This document shows positions 1 through 6,312 of a stretch of DNA of 6,312 nucleotides, in pieces (position 1 is the stretch's first letter; each line of letters opens with the position of its first letter). The translations under genes were made by a program, and so were the position numbers. Under the pieces are notes generated by a model. The model made no database searches, was not told the DNA's origin, and saw only the letters and a program-made list of their open reading frames with translations. The stretch is from Gammaproteobacteria bacterium (GTDB lineage Bacteria > Pseudomonadota > Gammaproteobacteria > UBA1113), in the NCBI GenBank assembly GCA_019752835.1, contig JAIELR010000136.1:1-6312 (forward strand), given 5' to 3'.

Positions 1-22
1 TTAAAACCAACGATTAACTCAA

Positions 23-178
23 TTAAAGGAGGTACTTTGGTTTTTGCCTATTACCCAGATCGCTCATGGCTGCGCGAATCTTCCTTCTTGCATTGCTAAA
101 AACCCAGTAATTTGCTGCCTTTGAAGGTGCAACCCCCACTGGTTGTCCATATCCCGTGCTAACCCGTACAAAAAAGGT
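23..178 (-). other. Unassigned left flank with a short open frame lacking a good start
   Basis: No recognisable gene lies in bases 1-177. The minus strand has an open frame of 51 codons between a TAA at 181-179 and a TAA at 25-23. Its translation includes GYGQPVGVAPSKAANYW and ends RQKPKYLL. The only in-frame ATG (67-65) would leave 14 residues; an in-frame GTG further upstream has no clear ribosome binding site. The conceptual peptide is basic and has no motif I can name. It could be a gene remnant, part of a dispersed repeat, or chance. I have only a vague, unverified impression of similar short hypothetical peptides in other gammaproteobacteria, so I give no function. Confidence 0.25.
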
Positions 179-206
179 TTACCCTCAGTTTATTTCAGGT
201 TATAAT
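178..206 (+). promoter_or_regulatory. Sigma-70 promoter for tRNA-Leu and probably tig-clpP-clpX
   Basis: A perfect -10 box, TATAAT, lies at 201-206. A -35-like TTTACC lies at 178-183 (four of six consensus bases) with the optimal 17-base spacing. The bases right after the -10 (CGCCGC, 207-212) are GC-rich, as in discriminators of stable-RNA promoters subject to stringent control; that form of control is an inference here. The predicted start near 212-214 would give a leader of about 43 bases before the tRNA. No terminator is visible between the tRNA and tig, so this is the likely promoter for the downstream genes too. Confidence 0.7.
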
Positions 207-215
207 CGCCGCTTC

Positions 216-239
216 TGTACTGCTGGGTCGTTTAGTACA
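216..239 (+). other. Small inverted repeat in the tRNA-Leu precursor leader
   Basis: TGTACT (216-221) is exactly complementary to AGTACA (234-239), leaving a 12-base loop. It lies between the predicted transcription start and the tRNA 5' end, so it may form a weak hairpin in the RNase P substrate. Six pairs of mixed composition can easily arise by chance. Confidence 0.25.
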
Positions 240-255
240 TAAACGCCGTATATAT

Positions 256-340
256 GCGAAAGTGGCGAAACTGGTAGACGCGCTGGATTTAGGTTCCAGT
301 GGGGCAACCCTTGAGAGTTCGAGTCTCTCCTTTCGCACCA
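256..340 (+). tRNA. tRNA-Leu, anticodon UAG
   Basis: This is a complete 85-base class II tRNA. The acceptor stem GCGAAAG (256-262) pairs perfectly with CTTTCGC (330-336), followed by discriminator A337 and an encoded CCA (338-340). The anticodon stem CTGGA (283-287) pairs with TCCAG (295-299) around the loop TTTAGGT, which places the anticodon TAG at 290-292; it decodes CUA and, by wobble, other CUN leucine codons. A long variable arm (GGG/CCC stem near 301-310) and discriminator A fit tRNA-Leu. The T arm is GAGAG (313-317), loop TTCGAGT and CTCTC (325-329). It lies 26 bases ahead of tig on the same strand, so its 3' end must probably be cut from a longer tRNA-mRNA transcript. Confidence 0.97.
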
Positions 341-366
341 TAACTTAAAATATGAGGAATAGTTAA

Positions 367-1680
367 ATGCAGGTTTCTGTTGAAGCAACAGGAGCGCTTG
401 GGCGCCGACTGATTATTGAGTTACCTTATGCTGATTTTGAAAAAGAAGAAGCAAAGCAGTTAAAAAAAATACAACAAAAAGCCAAAATTGACGGATTTAG
501 ACCCGGTAAAGCGCCATTAGACGTTATTCGTCGTTTTTCACCGGATTTTAGCAGAAATGCCCTGTTTGACCTTATGCAAGAAAAATTGTGGTCCGCTATT
601 GAACAATACAATAAAGAAAACCCCGATGAATCTTTACGAATAGCAAGCATGCCACGTTTTGAGCCACCTAATTTAGAAAAAGATCAACCTCTAAAATTAA
701 GTTATTTGTTGGAAGTGTATCCTACAATTGAGCTTAAACTCTTGAATGGTGTTGAAATAACTCAGATAAGTTCAGAGGTTCAAGACAGTGATGTTGATAG
801 CGCTATTGAGCGATTGCGCAAACAGTTTACGACATGGGCTGATGTTGAGCGTGAAGCTCAAATCGGTGATCAGCTTACCTTTGACTTTGAAGGGTTTGTT
901 GATAATGCACCATTTGAAGGCAATAAAGCAGAACGGTTTAAATTAGAATTGGGAACCAAACGCATGATTCCAGGCTTTGAAGAGGCCCTGGTTGGCATGA
1001 AGGTTGGCGAAGATCGCAGAATTCATGTTACGTTCCCTGCAGACTATAATGCGGAAAGCTTAGCTGGAAAAGCCGCTGAATTTGACATTCATGTTCATCA
1101 AATTCAAGGACCCAAACTTCCTGAAGTGAATAAGCAGTGGATTGAACAATTTGGAATAGCCGACGGTGAGTTAGAAACTTTCCGCAAGGAATTGAAAGAA
1201 GGCATGGTGCGCGAGCTCGATATCACACTTCGCAACCAACTTAAGCAAGAAGTTTTCGGCAAACTATTAGAGCTAAATCAAATTGAGGTACCTGCTGGAT
1301 TAATTCAAGAAGAAATGAATTCCATGTACGAAAATATCAAAGCAGAGATGCGTTCTAAAGTTGATAAATCGAAACTTATACCTATGTTTGCCGACGAGGC
1401 TAAAAAACGCGTTATGTTGGGCCTGTTAGTGAGTGAAATTATTAAGCTACACAAGATTGAGCCTGATGCTGAACGAGTGAGCGCCTTGATCGAGCAACGC
1501 GCGTCAGCCTATGAAAATCCTGAAGAAATGATCAAAATGTATTCTAATCTTGATCATGTACTCGAGGAAATGCGAGCACTGGCGATTGAAGAACAAGTGG
1601 TTGCTAAACTTCTGGATACTGCGAAGGTCATTGCAGAGCCAAAAGCATTTATGGACGTCATGCAGGATCAACAACGATGA
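367..1680 (+). CDS. tig: Trigger factor, ribosome-associated chaperone and peptidyl-prolyl isomerase
   Basis: Trigger factor binds the 50S subunit at the exit tunnel and shields nascent chains; its FKBP-type domain can catalyse prolyl isomerisation. The 437 residues compare with 432 in E. coli. The ribosome-binding domain (about 1-115) carries the signature loop GFRPGK at 43-48. The FKBP domain spans about 160-250, with VDNAPFEG near 178-185 and MIPGFEEAL near 200-208. The C-terminal helical arm domain, about 255-437, holds the long charged stretches typical of the chaperone cradle. The start is backed by GAGGA at 354-358, eight bases upstream. No separate promoter is evident in the 26 bases after the tRNA, so the gene is probably read from the tRNA promoter. 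Its stop overlaps the clpP start. Confidence 0.97.
   Translation: MQVSVEATGALGRRLIIELPYADFEKEEAKQLKKIQQKAKIDGFRPGKAPLDVIRRFSPDFSRNALFDLMQEKLWSAIEQYNKENPDESLRIASMPRFEPPNLEKDQPLKLSYLLEVYPTIELKLLNGVEITQISSEVQDSDVDSAIERLRKQFTTWADVEREAQIGDQLTFDFEGFVDNAPFEGNKAERFKLELGTKRMIPGFEEALVGMKVGEDRRIHVTFPADYNAESLAGKAAEFDIHVHQIQGPKLPEVNKQWIEQFGIADGELETFRKELKEGMVRELDITLRNQLKQEVFGKLLELNQIEVPAGLIQEEMNSMYENIKAEMRSKVDKSKLIPMFADEAKKRVMLGLLVSEIIKLHKIEPDAERVSALIEQRASAYENPEEMIKMYSNLDHVLEEMRALAIEEQVVAKLLDTAKVIAEPKAFMDVMQDQQR
1664..1679 (+). promoter_or_regulatory. clpP ribosome binding site inside the end of tig, with ATGA start-stop overlap
   Basis: AGGA at 1664-1667 lies nine bases before the ATG at 1677-1679. That ATG shares bases with the tig stop TGA (1678-1680). 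This supports the 1677 start over the in-frame ATG at 1719, which has no purine-rich site upstream, and suggests that terminating tig ribosomes help start clpP. Confidence 0.65.
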
Positions 1681-2351
1681 ATGCAAACCGAGGAAATAGA
1701 ATAGAATTAATTGAACGCATGGTCGAAACAAATTCGACTTTGGTACCTATGGTTGTTGAGCAAAGTTCACGCGGTGAACGAGCCTATGATATTTATTCAC
1801 GACTCTTAAAAGAGCGTATCATTTTCATGGTCGGTGAAGTCGAAGATCATATGGCGAATTTGATCGTTGCACAATTGTTATTCCTTGAGTCTGAAAATCC
1901 CGATAAAGACATTGCTCTTTATATCAACTCACCGGGAGGTGTTGTTACGTCAGGCTTGGCGATATACGATACTATGCAATTTATTAAACCGCATGTCAGC
2001 ACGCTTTGTATTGGTCAAGCAGCAAGTATTGCTGCGGTCATGCTCGCTGCTGGCGAAAAAGGCAAGCGTTTTTGCTTACCTAATTCAAGGGTGATGATCC
2101 ACCAAGTCCTTGGGGGATACCGCGGACAAGCAACCGATATTGAAATTCATGCTAAAGAAACCCGTGTGATACGAGAAAAGCTAGATACTATTTTAGCTTT
2201 CCATACTAATAAAACGTCTGCGCAGATTAATATTGATACTGAACGTGATAACTTTATGAGTCCAGAAGAAGCAATGGGCTATGGGTTGGTTGATGCCATT
2301 ATGAATAAGCGTGACAATAATCCAAAACGCATAGATGAGACGGCAGAATAA
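1677..2351 (+). CDS. clpP: ATP-dependent Clp protease proteolytic subunit ClpP
   Basis: ClpP is the serine peptidase that forms the double heptameric barrel of the cytosolic ClpXP and ClpAP proteases. The catalytic triad aligns with E. coli at a constant offset of six residues: Ser117 (in GQAAS), His142 (in MIHQ) and Asp191 (in ERDNF). The oxyanion-hole glycines (SPGG, 85-88) and the axial-loop region starting LVPMV (22-26) are present. By alignment, propeptide cleavage would fall before about Thr21; the local sequence is NS/T rather than the E. coli HM/A. After the nucleophile the sequence is I-A-A, where E. coli has M-G-A. The 224 residues exceed the E. coli 207 by a longer leader and a polar C-terminal tail. 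It lies between tig and clpX, and clpX starts three bases after its stop. Confidence 0.97.
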   Translation: MNANRGNRIELIERMVETNSTLVPMVVEQSSRGERAYDIYSRLLKERIIFMVGEVEDHMANLIVAQLLFLESENPDKDIALYINSPGGVVTSGLAIYDTMQFIKPHVSTLCIGQAASIAAVMLAAGEKGKRFCLPNSRVMIHQVLGGYRGQATDIEIHAKETRVIREKLDTILAFHTNKTSAQINIDTERDNFMSPEEAMGYGLVDAIMNKRDNNPKRIDETAE

Positions 2352-2354
2352 ATA

Positions 2355-3647
2355 ATGACAGATGACTTTAACTATGAGAGCCCAGTTTTACAGGGCAAGA
2401 CCTTGACCTGTTCTTTTTGTGGTAAAAATCAGCATGATGTTAAAAAGTTGATTGCAGGTCCATCTGTGCATATTTGTGATGAGTGCGTTGTACTTTGCTC
2501 TGATATTATCAAAGAAGAAATGCAACAAGAAAGCTTACACGTCAATAGTACGGACTTACCTACACCGAGCCATATTTTTGAAATTTTAAATCAATATGTG
2601 ATTGGACAAGAGCAAGCCAAAAAAGTATTGGCGGTTGCTGTTTATAACCACTATAAACGTCTGCGTTATGGCGAGTCTAATAAAGATGATGTTGAGTTAG
2701 GTAAAAGTAATATTCTTTTAATTGGCCCAACAGGCAGCGGAAAAACCTTGCTTGCAGAAACCTTAGCTCGAATATTGAATGTTCCTTTTGCCATTGCCGA
2801 TGCAACTACACTGACAGAAGCGGGGTATGTGGGCGAGGATGTTGAAAATATCATTCAAAAATTACTGCAAAAGTGTGATTATGATGTTAATAAAGCGCAG
2901 CAAGGCATAGTCTATATCGATGAAATCGATAAAATATCCCGTAAATCAGAAAGTCCCTCTATTACGCGTGACGTATCGGGTGAAGGTGTTCAGCAGGCCT
3001 TATTAAAGTTAATTGAGGGAACGGTTGCAGCTATTCCTCCTGCAGGCGGTCGAAAACATCCGCAACAAGAATTTTTGCAGGTTAATACGAGCAATATTTT
3101 ATTCATTTGTGGTGGTGCCTTTGCTGGTTTAGAGCGGGTAATACGCGAACGTTCTGAAAGCACGGGTATTGGTTTTTCAGCGGAAGTTAGAAGCAAGGAT
3201 CTTGCTCGCGAAGCCAGTCGCATTATAAAAGGTGTAGAACCTGAAGATTTAATTAAATTTGGTTTAATTCCTGAATTTGTAGGCCGTTTGCCAGTAATCG
3301 CTTGTTTAGACGAGTTAGATATTGCGACTTTAACTAAGATTTTGTATGAACCCAAAAATTCTCTCGTCAAACAATATCGAAAATTATTTGAAATGGAAGG
3401 TGTTGAGCTTGAGTTTCGCCCTGAATCACTTGATGCTGTAGCAAAAAAAGCCATGGCACGAAAAACAGGGGCTCGAGGTTTACGCTCAATCTTAGAAACT
3501 ATTTTGCTTGATGTGATGTTTCAACTGCCTAGCTTAACAGGGGTTACGAAAATAGTGATTGATGATAATTGCATTTTAGGCCATGCTGAGCCGCTTCTCG
3601 TTTATGAAGATACTGCTCATTTACATGCGGATGAAGCCAAAGAATAG
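2355..3647 (+). CDS. clpX: ATP-dependent unfoldase ClpX, AAA+ subunit of ClpXP
   Basis: ClpX is a hexameric AAA+ machine that recognises degradation tags, unfolds the substrate and threads it into ClpP. The N-terminal zinc-binding domain has Cys19, Cys22, Cys41 and Cys44. The AAA+ module shows Walker A GPTGSGKT (124-131), pore-1 loop GYVG (157-160), Walker B IVYIDEID (185-192; Asp189 and Glu190), the RKH pore loop (233-235), the arginine-finger region EFVGR ending at Arg311, and sensor-2 GARGLR with Arg374. The ClpP-docking tripeptide IGF is intact at 272-274, which matches the adjacent clpP. The 430 residues are close to the E. coli 424. The start is set by homology and by the three-base gap after clpP; no strong Shine-Dalgarno site is visible, so translation probably depends on coupling to clpP. 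Confidence 0.98.
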   Translation: MTDDFNYESPVLQGKTLTCSFCGKNQHDVKKLIAGPSVHICDECVVLCSDIIKEEMQQESLHVNSTDLPTPSHIFEILNQYVIGQEQAKKVLAVAVYNHYKRLRYGESNKDDVELGKSNILLIGPTGSGKTLLAETLARILNVPFAIADATTLTEAGYVGEDVENIIQKLLQKCDYDVNKAQQGIVYIDEIDKISRKSESPSITRDVSGEGVQQALLKLIEGTVAAIPPAGGRKHPQQEFLQVNTSNILFICGGAFAGLERVIRERSESTGIGFSAEVRSKDLAREASRIIKGVEPEDLIKFGLIPEFVGRLPVIACLDELDIATLTKILYEPKNSLVKQYRKLFEMEGVELEFRPESLDAVAKKAMARKTGARGLRSILETILLDVMFQLPSLTGVTKIVIDDNCILGHAEPLLVYEDTAHLHADEAKE

Positions 3648-3655
3648 ACTATAAA

Positions 3656-3681
3656 TTGAAATGCGAAGAGTATACCCATAA
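3656..3681 (+). promoter_or_regulatory. Candidate heat-shock (RpoH, sigma-32) promoter for lon
   Basis: TTGAAA at 3656-3661 matches the sigma-32 -35 core. After a 12-base spacer, ACCCATAA at 3674-3681 resembles the -10 consensus CCCCATNT, matching the five bases CCCAT. The spacer fits the 11-16 range known for RpoH, and lon is a classical RpoH target in E. coli. The -10 lies in the left arm of the 3671-3720 palindrome, and the predicted start near 3688 falls inside it. The assignment is plausible, but the region is AT-rich and short matches can occur by chance. Confidence 0.45.
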
Positions 3682-3720
3682 CGTTTCGTATTTAGGGATT
3701 TATGAAATGTTATGGGTATA
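3671..3720 (+). repeat. Long palindrome (20-bp stem hairpin) between clpX and lon
   Basis: TATACCCATAAC (3671-3682) is perfectly complementary to GTTATGGGTATA (3709-3720). The stem continues inward through 3690 and 3701 with TTTC/GAAA and TA/TA pairs, broken only by two G-T positions (3683/3708 and 3688/3703), leaving a 10-base loop, TTTAGGGATT. Both irregular positions become G-U wobbles in the + strand RNA but A-C mismatches in the opposite RNA, so the structure suits the clpX-lon transcript. No T-run follows, so it is not a standard intrinsic terminator. It may be an mRNA stabiliser, an RNase III site or a small mobile palindrome: both ends read TATA. Confidence 0.85.
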
Positions 3721-3768
3721 TAAAACGGATGTTTCTCTAAAAACGACAGCGAGGAAGAAGTAAATATT

Positions 3769-6207
3769 ATGTCAGAATCAGAAATAATCGAACATCATTT
3801 TCCAGCACTGCCTCTTAGAGATGTTATTGTTTTTCCCCATATGGTTGTTCCCTTATTCGTTGGGCGCAAAAAATCTATTATTGCATTGGATGATGCTAAC
3901 ACACATTTTAATAAAAAGATTTTTCTTGCCGCGCAAAAAAATCCCAATACCGAAGACCCAAAATCGACTGATCTTTATGAAATTGGTTGCATGGCTAATA
4001 TTTTGCAAATGCTTAAATTGCCTGATGGTACGATTAAAGTTTTAGTTGAAGGTTTAAAGCGCGCTAAACTCATCGAAGTATTGAATGAAGAGCCTTTCAT
4101 TTTGGTTAATACCTTAGAAATTGAGGCTGATGAACTTCCTGCTCGTGATTCCGAAGTATTAACCAAAGCGATACTCTCTGAATTTGAACAATATTTGCGG
4201 TTGAATAAAAAAATTCCCCCTGAAGCAATGGCTACTTTATCCGGTATTGCTGATCCTGGTCGATTGGCTGATAGCATTACCGCTCATATGCCCTTGAAAT
4301 TGGGGGATAAGCAAAAAATACTTGAATTGACCGATATTGTTAAGCGCTCAGAAGAATTAATCGGGCTTATTCGAAATGAAGTTGATTTAATTAATGTTGA
4401 AAATCGCATTAAGGGGCGTGTAAAACGCCAAATGGAAAAAAAACAGCGTGAATATTATTTGAATGAACAAATAGAGGCGATTAAAAAAGAATTAGGTGAT
4501 TTAGAAGATGCTCCTAATGAACAAGGCGACTTTTTAAAGCGCATTGAAGCCTCTGGCATGTCAGAAGAGGCGATGGCGAAAGCTAAGGTAGAGTTAAATA
4601 AGTTAAAGCTTATGCCGCCTATGTCTGCAGAAGCCACCGTTTCGCGCAACTATCTTGATATGCTGTTAGGTGTTCCTTGGAAAAAGGCGACTAAGATTAG
4701 CCATAATCTTGAAAAGGCTGAATCTATACTTGAAGCTGATCACTATGGATTGAAAGAAGTTAAAGAGCGGATTGTTGAATATCTTGCTGTTCAAAAACGC
4801 GTTCGCAAACTAAAAGGCCCTGTCTTGTGTTTAGTGGGCCCGCCAGGTGTTGGAAAAACCTCATTAGGTGAATCTATTGCTCGTGCCACTGGCCGTAAGT
4901 TTATCAGAGTGTCCTTAGGTGGCGTACGCGATGAAGCCGAAATTCGGGGACATAGACGTACGTATATTGGTGCCTTACCCGGTAAAATTATTCAAAAATT
5001 GAGTAAAATTGGTGTTAAGAATCCTCTTTTCCTTCTTGATGAAGTAGACAAAATGTCAACTGATTTTCGGGGTGATCCTGCTTCGGCTTTATTAGAAGTG
5101 TTAGATCCCGAACAAAATAATACGTTTAACGATCATTATTTGGAAGTTGACTATGATTTATCAAGCGTAATGTTTGTTTGCACAGCCAATACCCTCAATA
5201 TTCCACCGCCTTTATTGGATCGAATGGAAGTTATTCGTATTCCTGGTTATACCGAAGATGAAAAAGTCCATATTGCTGAGCAGCATTTAATGCCCAAAGA
5301 AATTAAACAAATGGGTCTTAAAAAAGGTGAATTATCGTTACCAGAAGCTACCTTGCGTGACATCATTCGTCATTATACCCGTGAAGCAGGGGTTCGAAAT
5401 CTCGAGCGAGAAATTGCTAAAATTTGCCGCAAAGTGGTTAAAAAAATAGTCGAAAAACCTGAGATTACTCAAATTGAAGCTAGCCCACATAATTTAGAAG
5501 ATTTCCTCGGTGTGCGTAAGTTTCGTTATGGTATCGCCGAAGAAAGAGATCAAATTGGCCAAGTCACTGGTTTGGCTTGGACAGAGGTTGGCGGCGAATT
5601 ATTGACAATAGAAGCCGCGGTTATCCCCGGAAAAGGTAAAACGACCTCGACAGGCCATTTGGGTGATGTCATGCAAGAGTCGATCCAAGCTGCAATGACC
5701 GTTGTTCGTAGCAGAGCGAAGCAGTGGGGTATTCCAACCGACTTTTATGATAAACATGATATCCATGTCCATGTGCCAGAGGGTGCAACGCCTAAAGATG
5801 GTCCAAGCGCGGGTATTGCTATGTGCACCGCCTTAGTATCTGCTTTAACAGGAGTTCCTGTTCGAGCCAGCGTTGCCATGACCGGTGAGATTACCTTGCG
5901 CGGAGAGGTACTACCGATCGGCGGATTAAAAGAGAAGTTGCTCGCAGCGCATCGGGGTGGTATTAAAACGGTAATCATACCAATCGAAAATCGAAAAGAT
6001 TTGAAAGAAATTCCCGAAAATATTACTGGTTTACTGGATATTCGACCAGTTCGTTGGATAGATGAGGTTTTGGCTGTTGCGTTACAGCATTTGCCAGAGC
6101 CCTTGCAGGATATTGATGATAACTTGATAAAGGTTACACCACCTGTTGTGGCAACGAAGAAAGCTCGAGCGAAGAAAAATTCTAGCGAAGATAGGCAATC
6201 GCAGTAA
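3769..6207 (+). CDS. lon: ATP-dependent Lon protease, LonA type
   Basis: Lon is a soluble hexameric AAA+ serine protease that degrades misfolded proteins and short-lived regulators. The N-terminal LON substrate domain begins with [19 protein letters not shown] (12-30). A charged coiled-coil segment follows at about 205-245. The AAA+ domain has Walker A GPPGVGKT (357-364), Walker B FLLDEVDK (Asp424, Glu425), arginine finger Arg485 and sensor-2 Arg543. The protease domain carries the Ser-Lys dyad, Ser680 in KDGPSAG and Lys723 in GGLKEK, each one residue beyond the E. coli numbers. The length is 812 against 784 in E. coli; most of the difference is a basic C-terminal tail (about 786-812) containing TKKARAKK. 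The start fits homology, with GAGGAAGAAG at 3751-3760 upstream. It is 121 bases from clpX, long enough for its own promoter. Confidence 0.98.
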   Translation: MSESEIIEHHFPALPLRDVIVFPHMVVPLFVGRKKSIIALDDANTHFNKKIFLAAQKNPNTEDPKSTDLYEIGCMANILQMLKLPDGTIKVLVEGLKRAKLIEVLNEEPFILVNTLEIEADELPARDSEVLTKAILSEFEQYLRLNKKIPPEAMATLSGIADPGRLADSITAHMPLKLGDKQKILELTDIVKRSEELIGLIRNEVDLINVENRIKGRVKRQMEKKQREYYLNEQIEAIKKELGDLEDAPNEQGDFLKRIEASGMSEEAMAKAKVELNKLKLMPPMSAEATVSRNYLDMLLGVPWKKATKISHNLEKAESILEADHYGLKEVKERIVEYLAVQKRVRKLKGPVLCLVGPPGVGKTSLGESIARATGRKFIRVSLGGVRDEAEIRGHRRTYIGALPGKIIQKLSKIGVKNPLFLLDEVDKMSTDFRGDPASALLEVLDPEQNNTFNDHYLEVDYDLSSVMFVCTANTLNIPPPLLDRMEVIRIPGYTEDEKVHIAEQHLMPKEIKQMGLKKGELSLPEATLRDIIRHYTREAGVRNLEREIAKICRKVVKKIVEKPEITQIEASPHNLEDFLGVRKFRYGIAEERDQIGQVTGLAWTEVGGELLTIEAAVIPGKGKTTSTGHLGDVMQESIQAAMTVVRSRAKQWGIPTDFYDKHDIHVHVPEGATPKDGPSAGIAMCTALVSALTGVPVRASVAMTGEITLRGEVLPIGGLKEKLLAAHRGGIKTVIIPIENRKDLKEIPENITGLLDIRPVRWIDEVLAVALQHLPEPLQDIDDNLIKVTPPVVATKKARAKKNSSEDRQSQ

Positions 6208-6220
6208 ATAATTAAGATCG

Positions 6221-6281
6221 TGTAGGGGTAGGCCTCCGTGCCTACCCGGAAATGGGCAACCACGGGGGGATTGCCCCTACA
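6221..6281. repeat. GC-rich 61-base palindromic element with 8-bp terminal inverted repeats
   Basis: TGTAGGGG (6221-6228) and CCCCTACA (6274-6281) are perfect terminal inverted repeats. Inside, GGGTAGGC (6226-6233) pairs with GCCTACCC (6240-6247) over a six-base loop, and GGGCAA (6254-6259) pairs with TTGCCC (6271-6276). With the outer TGTAG/CTACA stem (6221-6225/6277-6281), the parts tile into a three-way junction with a GGAAAT linker. The element is much richer in G and C than the genes around it. It resembles REP- or MITE-like dispersed repeats carrying GTAGGGGC-type ends that I recall from varied bacterial genomes; copy number cannot be seen here. Confidence 0.75.
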
Positions 6282-6310
6282 AACAGCCCGTGAGAAGCTC
6301 GAAGGCTGTT
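6282..6310 (+). repeat. Inverted repeat abutting the palindromic element, possible start of a lon terminator
   Basis: AACAGCC (6282-6288) is exactly complementary to GGCTGTT (6304-6310), enclosing a 15-base loop that contains GAG/CTC (6292-6294/6298-6300). It could be the stem of an intrinsic terminator after lon, but the window ends at 6312, so no T-run can be confirmed. It could equally be part of a composite repeat with the 6221-6281 element. Confidence 0.4.
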
Positions 6311-6312
6311 GT

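Noticed and set aside
25..39. Strong Shine-Dalgarno-like AAAGGAGGTA followed by a TTG codon
   Set aside because: The frame from that TTG closes after about 20 codons and gives nothing recognisable. The complementary strand resembles the 16S rRNA 3' tail over only nine bases, which is likely chance.
121..152. Heat-shock-like TTGAAG with CCCCACT or GTCCATAT boxes upstream of the tRNA
   Set aside because: The spacers would be 7 or 18 bases, outside the RpoH range, and the -10 matches are poor; the sigma-70 promoter at 178-206 is much better.
426..650. Antisense open frame over tig
   Set aside because: It is a shadow of the conserved trigger factor ribosome-binding domain with no supporting signal.
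2990..3454. 154-codon minus-strand open frame opposite clpX
   Set aside because: It lies wholly inside clpX, whose + strand frame has the full set of ClpX motifs. The translation shows no recognisable domain and looks like a complement of conserved codons.
3671..3727. Rho-independent terminator after clpX
   Set aside because: The stem is long but AT-rich, and it is followed by TAAAACG instead of a T-run, so it does not meet the usual definition.
5745..6263. 172-codon minus-strand open frame opposite the lon 3' end
   Set aside because: It covers the conserved Lon protease domain in antisense. The start falls inside the post-lon palindrome, and no protein-like motif is seen.
1..6312. CRISPR array, insertion sequence, toxin-antitoxin pair or defence genes
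   Set aside because: No regularly spaced direct repeats, transposase, or unassigned protein genes are present; almost all of the sequence is the tRNA and four housekeeping genes.

Overview
The window carries a compact protein quality-control locus from an AT-rich gammaproteobacterium: a leucine tRNA, then trigger factor (tig), ClpP peptidase (clpP), ClpX unfoldase (clpX) and Lon protease (lon), all on the + strand. The order tig-clpP-clpX-lon and the close match of ClpP, ClpX and Lon to the E. coli proteins (every catalytic residue can be aligned by eye) support Gammaproteobacteria. The low-GC codon choice, the roughly 810-residue Lon with a basic tail, and the tRNA-Leu directly ahead of tig would fit the Legionella/Coxiella side (Legionellales). 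That placement is an inference, not a demonstration.

Layout: bases 1-177 hold no convincing gene, only a minus-strand open frame without a good start that may be a relic or part of a dispersed repeat. A strong-looking sigma-70 promoter at 178-206 leads to tRNA-Leu(UAG) at 256-340. tig starts only 26 bases after the tRNA with no terminator between them. clpP overlaps the tig stop by four bases (ATGA), and clpX follows clpP after three bases, so tRNA-Leu, tig, clpP and clpX look like one transcription unit. The 121-base clpX-lon gap holds a long hairpin (20-bp stem) and a candidate heat-shock (RpoH) promoter overlapping its left arm. The last 105 bases, after lon, hold a GC-rich 61-base palindromic element that can fold as a three-way junction, followed by another inverted repeat that ends just before the window edge.

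How the genes work together: trigger factor meets nascent chains at the ribosome exit. ClpX unfolds tagged or misfolded proteins and feeds them to ClpP. Lon independently degrades damaged and regulatory proteins. The tight tig-clpP-clpX coupling would make the ribosome chaperone and the Clp protease together, while lon can probably also be induced separately.

This is mainly a well-known core locus. I found no new multi-gene system. The unusual material is in the non-coding parts (the clpX-lon palindrome, the post-lon element, the unexplained left flank) and in a changed ClpP active-site neighbourhood.
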